A stretch of 46,336 nucleotides of DNA from a virus, in the IMG/VR virus record IMGVR_UViG_3300030451_001926, positions 1 through 46,336 of that record. One strand, given 5' to 3'. This document shows positions 15,442 to 25,932 of this stretch, piece after piece; position 1 is the stretch's first letter; each line of letters starts with the position of its first letter. The notes beneath the pieces were generated by a model. That model saw nothing but the letters and a program-made list of their open reading frames with translations, was not told where the DNA came from and did not search any database. The position numbers and the translations under genes were made by a program.

Positions 15442-18400
15442 ATGGGTAGGGGACCTAGTACAGGTGTAGGCGTAGAAGCTTTAACAATTGGTTTAGATAT
15501 GAGTCTAGGCGATGCTGATAAAGCAGTCGCTAACGAGCTCAAAAAAAGTACTAAAAAACTTGCTAGTGTTTTTACTACTAGTATTGGTGCAGGTTTTGCA
15601 AGTATTGCCGCAGGTGCTGTAGGTGCAGTTGCAGCATTAGGTGCTGCTATGGCTTTAACAGTAGGAGCATCAAGTAAGTTTGAAGATTCTTTTGCTGGTA
15701 TTAAGAAAACAGTAAATGCTAGTGATGCTGAGTTTAAACAATTAGCTTTATCTGTAAGGCAACTTGCAACTGAAATACCTATTGCAACAGCACAGTTAAA
15801 TCAGATTGGTGAACTTGGTGGTCAGTTAGGTGTTCAAACATCTGGACTTCCTATATTTATTGATACAATTGCTAAATTAGGTGTAGCAACCAGATTATCG
15901 ACTGAAACTGCTGCTCTATCTTTAGCTAGGCTTCAAACTATATTTCAACTTCCAGAAGAAGATATTGACAACTTAGCTTCTTCATTAGTTGACTTAGGTA
16001 ACAACTTCGCAGCTCTTGAAGATGAAATACTTTCTACTGCATTAAGACTTGCAGCAGGTGCTAAAGTAGCTGGTGCAACAGTTGCAGATACTTTAGCAAT
16101 TGCTACTGCTCTACAAGCAGTCGGTGTTCAATCACAAGCTGGTGGTACTGCTATGGCTCGTGTATTTCAAGCTATAACAGTTGCTTTACAGGGTGGTCAA
16201 AAAGAATTACAAGTATTTGCTCAAGTTACTGGCTTAGGGGTTGAAGGATTTAAGGCATTAGCTAGTGAAAATCCTGCTGAAGCTTTAAATATATTTTTAA
16301 TGGGTCTAAAGCAAGCTGCTGATGAAGGTAGAAACTTAGTAGAAATATTAGACGAATTAGGTCTCAAACAGCAGAGAACTATTCGTGCTTTGTTAGCAGT
16401 TTCTGAGGCTGGTGACTTGTTGACAGACACATTAACAACTGCAAATATTGCTTATGACTTGAACATAGCTTTACAGGAAGAAGCAAATAAGCGATTCGAG
16501 ACTGCTAAATCTCAAACTAAATTATTTAAAAACGCTATCACAGAATTAAGAATAGAAATAGGTAACTTCTTTTTACCAGCACTTAAAGATATTCTTGCTG
16601 GTTTAACAGGTACAGCTTTGGCAATGGGAGACAATGAGAAATCAACTGAAGGAATGTCTAATGCTCTCAAAGCTTTTGTTGCAATAGTAACTGTAGCTTC
16701 TACGGCAGTAATGGCCATAGTTGGAAATCTCGCTATGTTCAGAGTTATGGGAATTATGGTTGGTAAATCAACAACAGAGGTAGCGAAAGCTTTTGCAAGT
16801 TTATCACTTGCTACAAAAGGATTTGCAACATCAGCAATATTTGCTGGTAAAGCGATTATGTTTTTACAAACAGCAATGTTTCCAATTTTAGCGATTTTAG
16901 CAGCCCTTACTGTTGGTTTTATGGTATTTCAAGCTAAACAATTAAAAGCTAAAAGACAGGTAGAAGCTTTTACAAAAGCGGAGCAAGCTAGATTATCTGT
17001 TATGCAAAAATTAGAGGAAAGTCAAACAAGATTAAATGAAGCACAAAAAGCTGCTGAAGAACAAGGTATAGACCCAGAGGATAGTGCTGCTGTTCAAGCT
17101 GAATTAAGAAGACAAAAACTGCTTGAAGAAAATTTAGAAAAACTACAAAAAATATCTAATATGACATTTTTAAATATAGCTGGAGGAGAAGACCTTAGTA
17201 TTGACGAAGCAGACGCAATAGTAAATGATTTTGACAAAATTATAGGTAAAAGAGAAGAATTAAATGCAATTGTTCCTAAAACAGATGCCAAACTCTTTGC
17301 TTTAAATCCTTCACAAATGAATCTTGCCGAACAATTTGCAGAATTGTTTGATATAGACATAAAATTAGCTGAAGAGATAGTGGCTGGTGGTTTTGATAAG
17401 ATTCAAGAATTTACAAGCCTTCAATCTATGTCAGACCCAGACGCTTTTAAAGAAGCATCAAAAATACTTACAGAATATATAAAGTCTGTTGAAAATGGCG
17501 CTCAAAGAGGCAGAATGGGATTTGGTGATTTATCAGAAGCAGAGCAAGAAGCCCTAGAACATACTAGAAAATATACAGACGGAGCTTTAGAAGCAGCTCA
17601 AAGATTTGGTGCAGCAAGTCGTCATGATGAGGAAATGATTCAATCTCGAACTGCTGTTCTAGACCAATACAATGCTATTGCAGCAGAAAATGAAAATTTA
17701 GTTCCAATAGATATAACTTTATTTGAAAATGACCCAGAAACAGCAGTAATGGTGTTTACTACTGTTCAAGACGCACTTAAAAGAACCAATGAGAATGTAG
17801 AAGAAACAACAATATCAGCAACTGACTTAACTAACGCATTTTTAGCAGCTAAAGATGCAGCAGTAGATTTAGTTACAACTATAGATGATATAGACCCACC
17901 AGAAATTATTGATATTGATGATATAAGAAAAGGCGTGCAGATGGCAAAAGATTTAGAAGTTGTTTTAGGTTCTGGAGTATTTCAATTACTACAAGCTGGT
18001 TACCCAGCTCTTGCTTTAGATTTTGCTCAAGGTGGAATAGAAGCAGAAAACATGGGTAAAATTATTTCTATAGTAAATAGCGGAATAGAAGAAAACGCAG
18101 ATATTCTTCAAGATATGGAGGATAATGTTTTAACTAGTAATCAAGAAATTGCTGCACAAGCACAAAATTACAATTCTATTAAACAAGAAACTTTAGATTT
18201 TATTAAAGATGAATATGGCTTATCACTCTCTACTTTAGATAATGAAGAGGATAGAGCAGCTATACAAAGAGTTTTTAATTCAATGGAGAAAGAATCTAAA
18301 GCAGACAAAGCAGATTATTTAAGCTTAACAAAAGAAGTACTTCATGCAGAAAGAAGCATTATAGATGCTAAAAGAGAGATAAAAGATTTAGAAGACGAAA

Positions 18401-19881
18401 TAGCAGCAATGACAGCTGATTTAGTTTATGACAGCATCACTATAACAAATGCTAAAAGAGATGAAGTAACTCAAGCAGAAGCTTTAGCTGCTTTAAATGA
18501 AGCTTTAGCTGAATTTGGTAAAGAGGGTGTACAAACTAATAGTGAAAAACTTCAAATATTACAAGCAGAACTAAACATTCAAAGATTAACAGACAAAATA
18601 GAGAACAAAAGGTCTAAGCGTCAGCAAAAATCTATTAGAGATAAAAAGAAAGAAGTAGAGTTTTTAAAGAAAGCTGTTGAGCAAGGTGTAGTTGACCAAC
18701 TTGACTTAGATGTTGCACAAGAAGAGCTTGATGATATGCAGGCTCCTATGGATGAAAAAGAAAAATCTATGTTAACGCTTCAAAAAGAAATAGCTGAAGC
18801 AGAATTAGAAATTTTAAAAACTAGAAGTAAAGGTTTAGCGCCAGAAGTTATTGCCGCTATAGAAAATTATAATAAATCATTAGAAGTTACTGCTAAAAGA
18901 GATGAAGAAATAGCTAAAAAAACAGAAGAAGTAGCTAGAAAAACACAAGATTTACAGATTGAACAAGCACAAGTTGCAGAAAGATACGATGAAATATTAG
19001 AAAAGTATCCAGACTTCAAAGAAAAATCTATGGAAATAGCAAGCATGATTGGTATACCTCAACAAGTTATGAAAAGTGCTTTAGATGGAATGGGTAAAAC
19101 TGTTGACCAATTTATTAGCTATGTAAACTTTGCAAAAAATTATAGAGATAAAACTCTTGGATATACAGAAGGGGACCCAAACAATTTTGTTAATCGAAAT
19201 ATGGTTAACAGTTACGAAGAATCAGATGCTTTTAGAAGTCAACAGTATAGAGCTTCAGAATATAATTTTTCTGGACTTGGACCATTTAGTTTTAATCAAA
19301 TGTACAGTCAAGCACTTGGTAATGTAGAACCATTTACAGTAAATATTCCACCTGCAACAGAAACATACACAGGACCAACTATTGGAAATATGCCTGATTT
19401 GACAGGTTTTGAACCATACTATAGTGGTGGAAAAATAAAATATCCTCAAAATATTTCTTTTAACAGACCAGAAGGACAGCAGTTTCCTCCATATTATCCG
19501 GGAGAAAGTTTTGCCATACAAGATTTTTTCAAGTATATATTTTCTTCAGCTTCTAGTGGTATTAATAGTATTTTTCCAGAAGGATTTACACCTCAATTCT
19601 ACATGGGTAGAGCTTATGGAGGTACCGTTCCTATAGGTAAAGCTTCAGTTGTCGGTGAGATGGGACCGGAAACAATTATGTCAACTCCGGGTGGTACTTC
19701 TGTATTTGCTAATAAAACAGGTGGTTATGGAAGCGGTGTTAATATTCAAAATATGAACTTAAATATTACAGGATTACCAGCAGACCCAATAACCGCTAGA
19801 AAAGTTGCGCAAAATATCCAAAGAGAGCTTCTTAAATTAGAAAAAGGTGGTCAAGCAGGAACGGGATTAATAAATAGATAA
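15442..19881 (+). CDS. Tail tape measure protein
   Basis: At 1,479 aa this is typical of a tape measure protein, which sets tail length; about 0.15 nm per residue would give a tail of some 220 nm. The N-terminal part (about 20-370) looks like a TP901-type tape measure domain (FEDSFAGIKKTVNASDAEFK, QLNQIGELGGQLG, GGTAMARVFQAITVALQGG). Hydrophobic segments occur at about 45-75, 405-440 and 465-495 and may insert into the host membrane. Long charged coiled coils follow (about 1000-1200), then a Gly/Pro-rich end with the common EMGPETIMSTPGGTSVFANK motif. No muralytic domain is evident. It starts 2 nt after the chaperone frame stop. Confidence 0.92.
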   Translation: MGRGPSTGVGVEALTIGLDMSLGDADKAVANELKKSTKKLASVFTTSIGAGFASIAAGAVGAVAALGAAMALTVGASSKFEDSFAGIKKTVNASDAEFKQLALSVRQLATEIPIATAQLNQIGELGGQLGVQTSGLPIFIDTIAKLGVATRLSTETAALSLARLQTIFQLPEEDIDNLASSLVDLGNNFAALEDEILSTALRLAAGAKVAGATVADTLAIATALQAVGVQSQAGGTAMARVFQAITVALQGGQKELQVFAQVTGLGVEGFKALASENPAEALNIFLMGLKQAADEGRNLVEILDELGLKQQRTIRALLAVSEAGDLLTDTLTTANIAYDLNIALQEEANKRFETAKSQTKLFKNAITELRIEIGNFFLPALKDILAGLTGTALAMGDNEKSTEGMSNALKAFVAIVTVASTAVMAIVGNLAMFRVMGIMVGKSTTEVAKAFASLSLATKGFATSAIFAGKAIMFLQTAMFPILAILAALTVGFMVFQAKQLKAKRQVEAFTKAEQARLSVMQKLEESQTRLNEAQKAAEEQGIDPEDSAAVQAELRRQKLLEENLEKLQKISNMTFLNIAGGEDLSIDEADAIVNDFDKIIGKREELNAIVPKTDAKLFALNPSQMNLAEQFAELFDIDIKLAEEIVAGGFDKIQEFTSLQSMSDPDAFKEASKILTEYIKSVENGAQRGRMGFGDLSEAEQEALEHTRKYTDGALEAAQRFGAASRHDEEMIQSRTAVLDQYNAIAAENENLVPIDITLFENDPETAVMVFTTVQDALKRTNENVEETTISATDLTNAFLAAKDAAVDLVTTIDDIDPPEIIDIDDIRKGVQMAKDLEVVLGSGVFQLLQAGYPALALDFAQGGIEAENMGKIISIVNSGIEENADILQDMEDNVLTSNQEIAAQAQNYNSIKQETLDFIKDEYGLSLSTLDNEEDRAAIQRVFNSMEKESKADKADYLSLTKEVLHAERSIIDAKREIKDLEDEIAAMTADLVYDSITITNAKRDEVTQAEALAALNEALAEFGKEGVQTNSEKLQILQAELNIQRLTDKIENKRSKRQQKSIRDKKKEVEFLKKAVEQGVVDQLDLDVAQEELDDMQAPMDEKEKSMLTLQKEIAEAELEILKTRSKGLAPEVIAAIENYNKSLEVTAKRDEEIAKKTEEVARKTQDLQIEQAQVAERYDEILEKYPDFKEKSMEIASMIGIPQQVMKSALDGMGKTVDQFISYVNFAKNYRDKTLGYTEGDPNNFVNRNMVNSYEESDAFRSQQYRASEYNFSGLGPFSFNQMYSQALGNVEPFTVNIPPATETYTGPTIGNMPDLTGFEPYYSGGKIKYPQNISFNRPEGQQFPPYYPGESFAIQDFFKYIFSSASSGINSIFPEGFTPQFYMGRAYGGTVPIGKASVVGEMGPETIMSTPGGTSVFANKTGGYGSGVNIQNMNLNITGLPADPITARKVAQNIQRELLKLEKGGQAGTGLINR

Positions 19882-19961
19882 TGAGCTATTCACACGCTAA
19901 CTTTCATATGCACAAAGCTACTCACGATAACGAGTATGTTGAATGGGAAGAAGAAGAATGA
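19881..19961 (+). CDS. Tiny His/Glu-rich peptide, 26 aa
   Basis: The ATG overlaps the tape measure stop by one base and the stop overlaps the next ATG, forming an unbroken chain of coupled starts. The product is rich in His (five) and ends in a run of Glu. Unknown function; its tight coupling on both sides is the reason for calling it. Confidence 0.45.
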   Translation: MSYSHANFHMHKATHDNEYVEWEEEE

Positions 19962-20080
19962 TTGATAATAAAGATTCTGATATTTTAACACCGTGCAAAT
20001 CCCAATATGCTTGTGGTAATTATTTTTATGGGCCAGACCATGATGAATGTGAACTATGTAGAACAAAGGATATGTGCTAA
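19958..20080 (+). CDS. Small Cys-rich protein, 40 aa
   Basis: This small protein has cysteines at 13, 19, 31, 34 and 40 (PCKSQYAC, ECELC, KDMC), a likely zinc site. It overlaps the previous tiny gene (ATGA) and its stop overlaps the next ATG (TAATG). It is one of several tiny Cys-rich proteins in this genome. Function not recognised. Confidence 0.5.
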   Translation: MIDNKDSDILTPCKSQYACGNYFYGPDHDECELCRTKDMC

Positions 20081-21357
20081 TGGCTAATACACATCAAGTA
20101 ACAATTGGTCATTTAAGTTTTACTTCGCCGGGAAGTTTATCTTATAGTGCGGGAGTAGATGGAAGAATGTACACAATAGATGGTACTCTTGCTCATACAA
20201 ATACAACTAATGGAAGCGATACAGGTTTAAATCTATCTGAAAACTTATACATAAGAGATGAACTAATGTCTATGGCTAATTATGACCATGTTTATCCTTT
20301 TACATACACAGGAGAAACTACTATGAAAGGTTTTGTAAAAGTAGAATCAGCAGATGTATCAGTTAATAGATTTGCAGGAGCAGGTATGAAGTATTCTATA
20401 TCTTTACAGTGGTTAGGCAATCCGGGTGAAATAAGATTTGAGTCACAATTTTCTGGAGCTTTACTTGACAATAATCATAGTGTAAGCACAACTGACTCGC
20501 AATTTTTTGCACCACCTAATGGTGCTTATTCCATTCATATACCTGCTGTAGGAACTGGAACTCCTCCAGCAGTTGAAACAAGAACAGGAAGTTATGGCTC
20601 TGGTACAGTTGATATGAAGTTTTTTAGCGGCTCTAACTTAAGAGCAAACAATATAGAATTTGAGTGTAATCCAGAAGATTATCTAAAAGGAGCTGTAAAG
20701 ATATCCACAAACGGAAAAGTGAGAAATGGTTTATATAGTCCTAACACTAATGTTGACCAAGCTGTTATAGAAAATGGATTAGTAAAAATAGAATTAATTA
20801 ACAGCAATACACAATCTAGGTTTAAAACATCACTTTGGGATTCAGATGGATGGCGTAGTGAAAAAGAATATGCTGTATCAAAAGGTTCTTCAGAAACAGA
20901 GTGGGATGGTTGGAATACTGTGACAATAATTAAAAACTATCCGGAATGTGCAACAGTTAGGTTTACTTCTCAAGCAAACACAGATGGTAGTGGTAGATTA
21001 GTATTTGATGTATCTTTACGAAGAGGTTCAAGATACTTTAGTTTAGTGGTAAGTTCTTATGGAACTGCTGACGAAATACATATAGAAAGAACAACAGCAG
21101 AAGCTGCAACAGCTGGCACAGGTTATATTGTAGCAACTACTAATGATTCTGAAGGTAACAAGTATATATTAGGTTCTCCTAATACAATAACAAACGACTT
21201 GACTAATGGAGGTATCCATCTTACTGCTACACAAATGAAGGCTTTTGTAGGTTATGTTTTTAATGGCGCATCTGCTGCTGGACAAAATACTGCTGACAAT
21301 ATGCGTGATGCATATTTAGACTTTGTTTATGAGTATGTAAGGACAATAAGAGCATGA
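20080..21357 (+). CDS. Distal tail (Dit-like) protein, tentative
   Basis: The 425-aa beta-rich protein directly follows the tape measure block, where the distal tail protein belongs. It starts MANTHQVTIGHLSFTSPGSL and contains KYSISLQWLGNPGEIRFESQ and FDVSLRRGSRYFSLVVSSYG strands. Dit hexamers join tube and tip and anchor receptor-binding parts. At 425 aa it is longer than simple Dits (about 250), which fits an evolved Dit with an inserted carbohydrate-binding-like domain, but no motif proves it. I prefer ATG 20080 to an in-frame GTG at 20074 because it overlaps the previous stop like most genes here. Confidence 0.5.
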   Translation: MANTHQVTIGHLSFTSPGSLSYSAGVDGRMYTIDGTLAHTNTTNGSDTGLNLSENLYIRDELMSMANYDHVYPFTYTGETTMKGFVKVESADVSVNRFAGAGMKYSISLQWLGNPGEIRFESQFSGALLDNNHSVSTTDSQFFAPPNGAYSIHIPAVGTGTPPAVETRTGSYGSGTVDMKFFSGSNLRANNIEFECNPEDYLKGAVKISTNGKVRNGLYSPNTNVDQAVIENGLVKIELINSNTQSRFKTSLWDSDGWRSEKEYAVSKGSSETEWDGWNTVTIIKNYPECATVRFTSQANTDGSGRLVFDVSLRRGSRYFSLVVSSYGTADEIHIERTTAEAATAGTGYIVATTNDSEGNKYILGSPNTITNDLTNGGIHLTATQMKAFVGYVFNGASAAGQNTADNMRDAYLDFVYEYVRTIRA

Positions 21358-24350
21358 GCGTAAATGAAAAGCTTATGGCTCCCGGCACATTTGAAGTAAA
21401 TCTAAATCTTGAAACAACGCCTAACTCTGTAATTAACTCTATAACTCCTTGGGGCAATATTGTATTAACTCCAACCAGAATATCACCAGAAGAATTTACT
21501 GATGCTCAAATAAGAGACATGGCTCGATATGTTGGTATTGTACAAGCGCAAACTATATCAGAAGAAGCTATCACAGTAGAGGGAATTGGTATTCTTGGAT
21601 ACTTAGGTGATACAGATTCAAGAGGTATGGTTCTTGCAAGAAATGCTGGTGTTGGTGCTGTAAGAAGTTATGTAAATGATAATCTAAATGATGTCATTGA
21701 TAGAAGTACTTCAACTCCGTACGGAATACTAAGAGATGAATCTGCTGCGCAAAGAGCAGTTAGAAAAGGTACAGTAACAGAAGTATCTTTTGATGATACA
21801 GTATTGCTTCTTAATTTTGATGGTAGTAACGGAGACACATCTACTTCAGATGGTTCTGCTTTTACATCTAACCAAGTTATAACATTTAACGGTACAGCAG
21901 ATATATCAACAGACCAAAATAAATTTGGTGGTAGCAGTCTTCATCTTACAACTGATGGTTATCTTCTAATAGCAGACAGACCAGAATTAGATTTAACTTA
22001 TCATGATTTTACAATTGAGTGGTGGGAGTATAGAACATCTACAAGTGGTAATCCTACACTTCTTGCAAGAAACAATGATACATTCTCTCCTTTTATAGTT
22101 GGTAAAGCAGTTTCTGGAAAAAACAGAGCTTACATAACACATGACGGTACAAGTTTCAGTGCTACTGATGGTCTTGATATAGATATGGGTACAATTGATT
22201 TGAATCAATGGAATCATTTTGCTTTAGTAAGAAAAGGAAATCAGTTTAGAGCTTTTAAAAACGGGGCTATACAAAATACAGATACAAAACCTGACTTATA
22301 TGTAAGAGTTAGCTCTGATTCTATGCAAATAGGAAAAGCACAGAATGGTAATTTCTTTGAAGGGTATATTGATGGTTTAAGAATAGTAAGAGGTACAGCT
22401 TTATATTTTGATGCATTTACTCCTTCTACATCTGCTCCCACAGCTACAACTGCAAATAAAACTTATACAGGTAAACACTATATGGAGTCTGCTTATAAGT
22501 CACTTAAAACAATATGCACTTCAGTAGATGCAGAATTTAAAATGCAGAATGATGGAACTATTGATGTAGGACCTCCAAGTTCTATATTTACTGGTCACGG
22601 AAATCAAACACCGACAGGTATTATTGTAAGAAGATTATCTGGACCCGACCCAGAAATAACTGGTTACTCTGGTGTAGATTTAACTACAGAGTTTAACGCA
22701 GAAGATTATGTGAGTCGAGTCGAGCTAATAGCTTCTAATTACGGTGCAGAAATAAACTTAGGGCAAGCAGATGCTAAAAGTGTGCCTTACAAAGATTTAC
22801 ATGGTAATGCTTTAGAAAGAATACAGATATTATCAGAAAATGAAATACCAGAGTCTATGCGTGATATTAGAGCTGAGGCGTATCTAAATGAATATAATAA
22901 AATACAAAAAACTTTGAATGTAGGTTTAGAAAACTATGATACATCTGGCGACATAACTACAGGAGATGTTATTTTTGTGTACGACCCAGATGTAGGCTTT
23001 GAAGATACATCAACAGATGCTGCTTTAGAAAATCGTAGCAGACACGAAATAACCTATCAAGGACAAATACTTCATCCAATAAAAATTAGAGTTATGGGAT
23101 TATCTTTTCCTATTGTAGATACTATGGGTGTCTTCTATAGAGATGGAGATGGAAACTATACAGATTTAACAGACTATGTAGATTTTGAAGCAGGAACTAC
23201 ACAAATAGAAGTAGGAACAACAAAGAAAAATATTAATCAAGATTTAAGAGGTTCAGCTTCTGTTATAGCTATAGGTGGAGCAAATGAATATACTGTTCCA
23301 GATGCACCAACATCTTTAGCTGCTGCTGTAGGTACTTATCAAGATGGTAGCGGTAGACCTTTTGCATTCGCAAGATTAACTTGGAACGAACCTACAAATA
23401 CAGACGGCTCAAGAATAATTGATGGCAATATGTATCGTGTTAGATACAGACAAGTAACAGATGTTGACGGAAACAATCTTATAGATAGTAATGACAATCA
23501 AGTAACTGATTATGAATATTTAACAGTAGAGTTTGGAACTAATGCAGTAGTTATAAAAGGTCTAGGAACAAACAACAGTTATGAGTTTGGTGTTGCAGCG
23601 ATTGACAACTCTGGTTTCTCTGGTGGGTTTGCAACTATTACTTCTACTCAAATGCCTAATGATTCTACAGCTCCTCCTCAACCTACTGCACCAACAGGAA
23701 GTTTTGGTTCAATTGCAGCCAATGCTGATAATGTACAGATACAACATAAATTAGGTGCAGCAAAAACAGTTGCTGGTGCTGTTATAAATAGTCCTACTAA
23801 CTTTACTTTACCTAGAGACATAGACCACTTAAATGTTTATAGAGGCACTAGTTCTGGATTTACAATTAGTGCTAGTAATTTTGTAGGAGAGATACAAGCA
23901 AGAGCTGGTCATATCGATGGGAACATTACTGCAATAAATTCTTTTGGAACTTCAACGGCCGGAACTGCTTTTTATAAAGTTACAGCAGTAGATGTTGCTG
24001 GTAATGAATCAGAAGCATCTACAGCAGCACAAGTTACTGAAACTTTAATTGATACTCAATTTATAAGCGACGCATCGATTACAACTGCAAAAGTTGGTAA
24101 TGCTCAAATAACAGACGCAAAAATAGATACACTTACTGCTTCAAAACTTACAGCAGGAACAATCACTGGTAAAGAAATTATTATAGATACAGACAATACA
24201 GACAACTCAAATCCAGTACTTGGAACTATAAGAAGTAATAATTATGTTAATGGTACTGCTGGTTGGATTATAAAGTCTGACGGTACAGTAGAGTTCGAGG
24301 GTGGAGAGTTCCGTGGTACACTTAGAGCTGGGGAGATACACATAGGATAA
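21354..24350 (+). CDS. Tail tip/hub protein with LamG-like and FN3-like domains
   Basis: This 998-aa protein has an N-terminal part (1-140, NVDN-type turns, ITPWGNIVLTPTRISPEEF) that continues after about 360 (KHYMESAYKSLKTICTSVDA, then ALERIQILSENEIPESMRD); together these resemble a tail hub or tail-associated protein. Between them (about 145-350) is a LamG/concanavalin-like domain (HDFTIEWWEYRTSTSG, NQWNHFALVRKGNQFRAFKNG, FFEGYIDGLRIVRG), a typical glycan-binding fold. Later there are fibronectin III-like domains (about 650-755 and 790-895) and a C-terminal fibre-like part that leads into the next gene. It is probably the central fibre or baseplate hub, and the LamG insertion may add receptor contact. 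Confidence 0.7.
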   Translation: MSVNEKLMAPGTFEVNLNLETTPNSVINSITPWGNIVLTPTRISPEEFTDAQIRDMARYVGIVQAQTISEEAITVEGIGILGYLGDTDSRGMVLARNAGVGAVRSYVNDNLNDVIDRSTSTPYGILRDESAAQRAVRKGTVTEVSFDDTVLLLNFDGSNGDTSTSDGSAFTSNQVITFNGTADISTDQNKFGGSSLHLTTDGYLLIADRPELDLTYHDFTIEWWEYRTSTSGNPTLLARNNDTFSPFIVGKAVSGKNRAYITHDGTSFSATDGLDIDMGTIDLNQWNHFALVRKGNQFRAFKNGAIQNTDTKPDLYVRVSSDSMQIGKAQNGNFFEGYIDGLRIVRGTALYFDAFTPSTSAPTATTANKTYTGKHYMESAYKSLKTICTSVDAEFKMQNDGTIDVGPPSSIFTGHGNQTPTGIIVRRLSGPDPEITGYSGVDLTTEFNAEDYVSRVELIASNYGAEINLGQADAKSVPYKDLHGNALERIQILSENEIPESMRDIRAEAYLNEYNKIQKTLNVGLENYDTSGDITTGDVIFVYDPDVGFEDTSTDAALENRSRHEITYQGQILHPIKIRVMGLSFPIVDTMGVFYRDGDGNYTDLTDYVDFEAGTTQIEVGTTKKNINQDLRGSASVIAIGGANEYTVPDAPTSLAAAVGTYQDGSGRPFAFARLTWNEPTNTDGSRIIDGNMYRVRYRQVTDVDGNNLIDSNDNQVTDYEYLTVEFGTNAVVIKGLGTNNSYEFGVAAIDNSGFSGGFATITSTQMPNDSTAPPQPTAPTGSFGSIAANADNVQIQHKLGAAKTVAGAVINSPTNFTLPRDIDHLNVYRGTSSGFTISASNFVGEIQARAGHIDGNITAINSFGTSTAGTAFYKVTAVDVAGNESEASTAAQVTETLIDTQFISDASITTAKVGNAQITDAKIDTLTASKLTAGTITGKEIIIDTDNTDNSNPVLGTIRSNNYVNGTAGWIIKSDGTVEFEGGEFRGTLRAGEIHIG

Positions 24351-25624
24351 TGGCGATAGCAGACGGATTTCATGTAGATACTACCGGAAACCTTTGGTTA
24401 GGTTCTGACCGAGAAACCTTTGACTCAACAACTCGTTCAGAAGCAAAATTTTATGTACAAGCAGATGGAACTATGGTTGCAAAAGCAGGTGCTAGTTTTG
24501 CTGGAGACCTAAGTGCAGCGGGTGGAACTTTTTCTGGAAATCTCAGTGCAGCTGGTGGAACTTTTTCTGGAAATCTCAGTGCAGCGGGTGGAACTTTTAC
24601 AGGAACACTTTCTGGTGTAGACGGAACCTTTACCGGCACTATATCAGCTAGTAATGTTACCGGTGGAACTTTAGATTTTTCAAGTGTTACTGCCGGTAAT
24701 TTAGATTTTAGTAGTTTAAGTGTTACTTCTACTCAAATTATAAATACAATAGCAGAAGATGCGATACTCGGCAAAATAAGTGACGGTGCTATATCTCAAG
24801 CTAAATTAGGTAACATAAGCGCTGATAAAATTACTTCTGGAACTATAAACGCGACATTTATAGATGGCGGTGTTTTGGATATGGATTTCAATATCAATGG
24901 ATTGAATCTTAATGCAGACCACTCTATAAGTGCAGGAGGTAAAATAGAAGCAACAGGAAATGCTAGTGGACTAACTGATGCAGGTGATGTAATAGCATCT
25001 GGTAATGTACAAACCGGAGATAGATTAGAACATAAAGGAGCGACAAGCACTACTTATATTGATATAGGGCAAACTTCATCTTTCTTTTTCAGACCTAACG
25101 GCACTACCTCTGGATTATTATTGTCTGCTAATGGAGAAAGCTATATTAGAAGTGATTTTAGACCAAATCTAAATAATACTTATGGTTTAGGTAGTTCTGT
25201 TTATAAATGGACAGATGTTTGGGCAGTAGATGGAACTATTAACACTTCAGATATAACACTTAAAACTGATGTAGAAACTACTACTCTTGGTTTAGATTTT
25301 ATAGATACACTTACACCAATAGAGTTTAAGTGGGCAGATGGTGGTGTTAGAACACATTTAGGTTTTTCTGCACAAGATGTAAAACAAAAACTTATAGATG
25401 CTAAAGGTGCAACACAAAACTATGCAATGTATGTTCAAGGCTCTTACGATACACAAAATGATGTAGTTGATGAAGAAGGCAATTTAGTAGAAGAAATACC
25501 AGAAGACTTTGAAACTTATGGATTAAGACCACAAGAGCTTATACCTGTATTGACTAAAGCAATACAAGAACTCTCAGCAAAGAATGATGCACTAGAATCA
25601 AGAATAGCTGTATTGGAGGGATAA
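24350..25624 (+). CDS. Tail fibre with S74 self-cleaving chaperone domain
   Basis: The 424-aa protein has four tandem 11-residue repeats at 54-97 (LSAAGGTFSGN type), a beta-helical shaft, and a C-terminal Peptidase_S74 intramolecular chaperone from about 295. The probable catalytic Ser300 and Lys305 lie in NTSDITLKTD, followed by LGLDFIDTLTPIEFKW and a coiled-coil end (LQPQELIPVLT-type, then ALESRIAVLEG). Such domains drive trimer folding and then cut themselves off. The N-terminal NLWLGSDRETFD segment looks like an attachment region. The gene overlaps the tip gene (TAATGG) and is followed by a small accessory gene. Confidence 0.82.
   Translation: MAIADGFHVDTTGNLWLGSDRETFDSTTRSEAKFYVQADGTMVAKAGASFAGDLSAAGGTFSGNLSAAGGTFSGNLSAAGGTFTGTLSGVDGTFTGTISASNVTGGTLDFSSVTAGNLDFSSLSVTSTQIINTIAEDAILGKISDGAISQAKLGNISADKITSGTINATFIDGGVLDMDFNINGLNLNADHSISAGGKIEATGNASGLTDAGDVIASGNVQTGDRLEHKGATSTTYIDIGQTSSFFFRPNGTTSGLLLSANGESYIRSDFRPNLNNTYGLGSSVYKWTDVWAVDGTINTSDITLKTDVETTTLGLDFIDTLTPIEFKWADGGVRTHLGFSAQDVKQKLIDAKGATQNYAMYVQGSYDTQNDVVDEEGNLVEEIPEDFETYGLRPQELIPVLTKAIQELSAKNDALESRIAVLEG
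24509..24640 (+). repeat. Four 33-bp tandem repeats in fibre gene
   Basis: The repeat unit encodes LSAAGGTFSGN; copies 1 to 3 are nearly identical at DNA level and copy 4 is diverged (LSGVDGTFTGT). They probably form turns of the fibre shaft and could change copy number. Confidence 0.85.
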
Positions 25625-25932
25625 TGGCTGAAGAAGTACAAAAACCAAAACCTAAAAAACCCGCATTTGAATACAAAATATTAGGACACAATGATAAATT
25701 GTCTATGTTGTTAGAAGCTATGCTCGAATTAGAAAGTGCTTTGTTTAATCACAATATAAATATGCTTGACGAAACACATTCTGAATATCATGCATGGAAG
25801 GGTACTAATGATGAAATAATAAAAGAAATAAACAGAATTAGATATATATATGAAAAGATGGGAGGAGGCTGGGAAAATATACAAGAAGGAAATATTGAAC
25901 CACAATTTAACGAATACGGCGACCCTCTATAA
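25624..25932 (+). CDS. Small fibre-region accessory protein
   Basis: The 102-aa protein has a Lys/Pro start (EEVQKPKPKKPAFEYKILG) and a helical core with LSMLLEAMLELESALFNHNI and EIIKEINRIRYIYEKMGGG. It lies between two fibre genes and overlaps both (TAATGG). The size and setting suggest a fibre chaperone or connector, but I do not recognise a family. Confidence 0.6.
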   Translation: MAEEVQKPKPKKPAFEYKILGHNDKLSMLLEAMLELESALFNHNINMLDETHSEYHAWKGTNDEIIKEINRIRYIYEKMGGGWENIQEGNIEPQFNEYGDPL

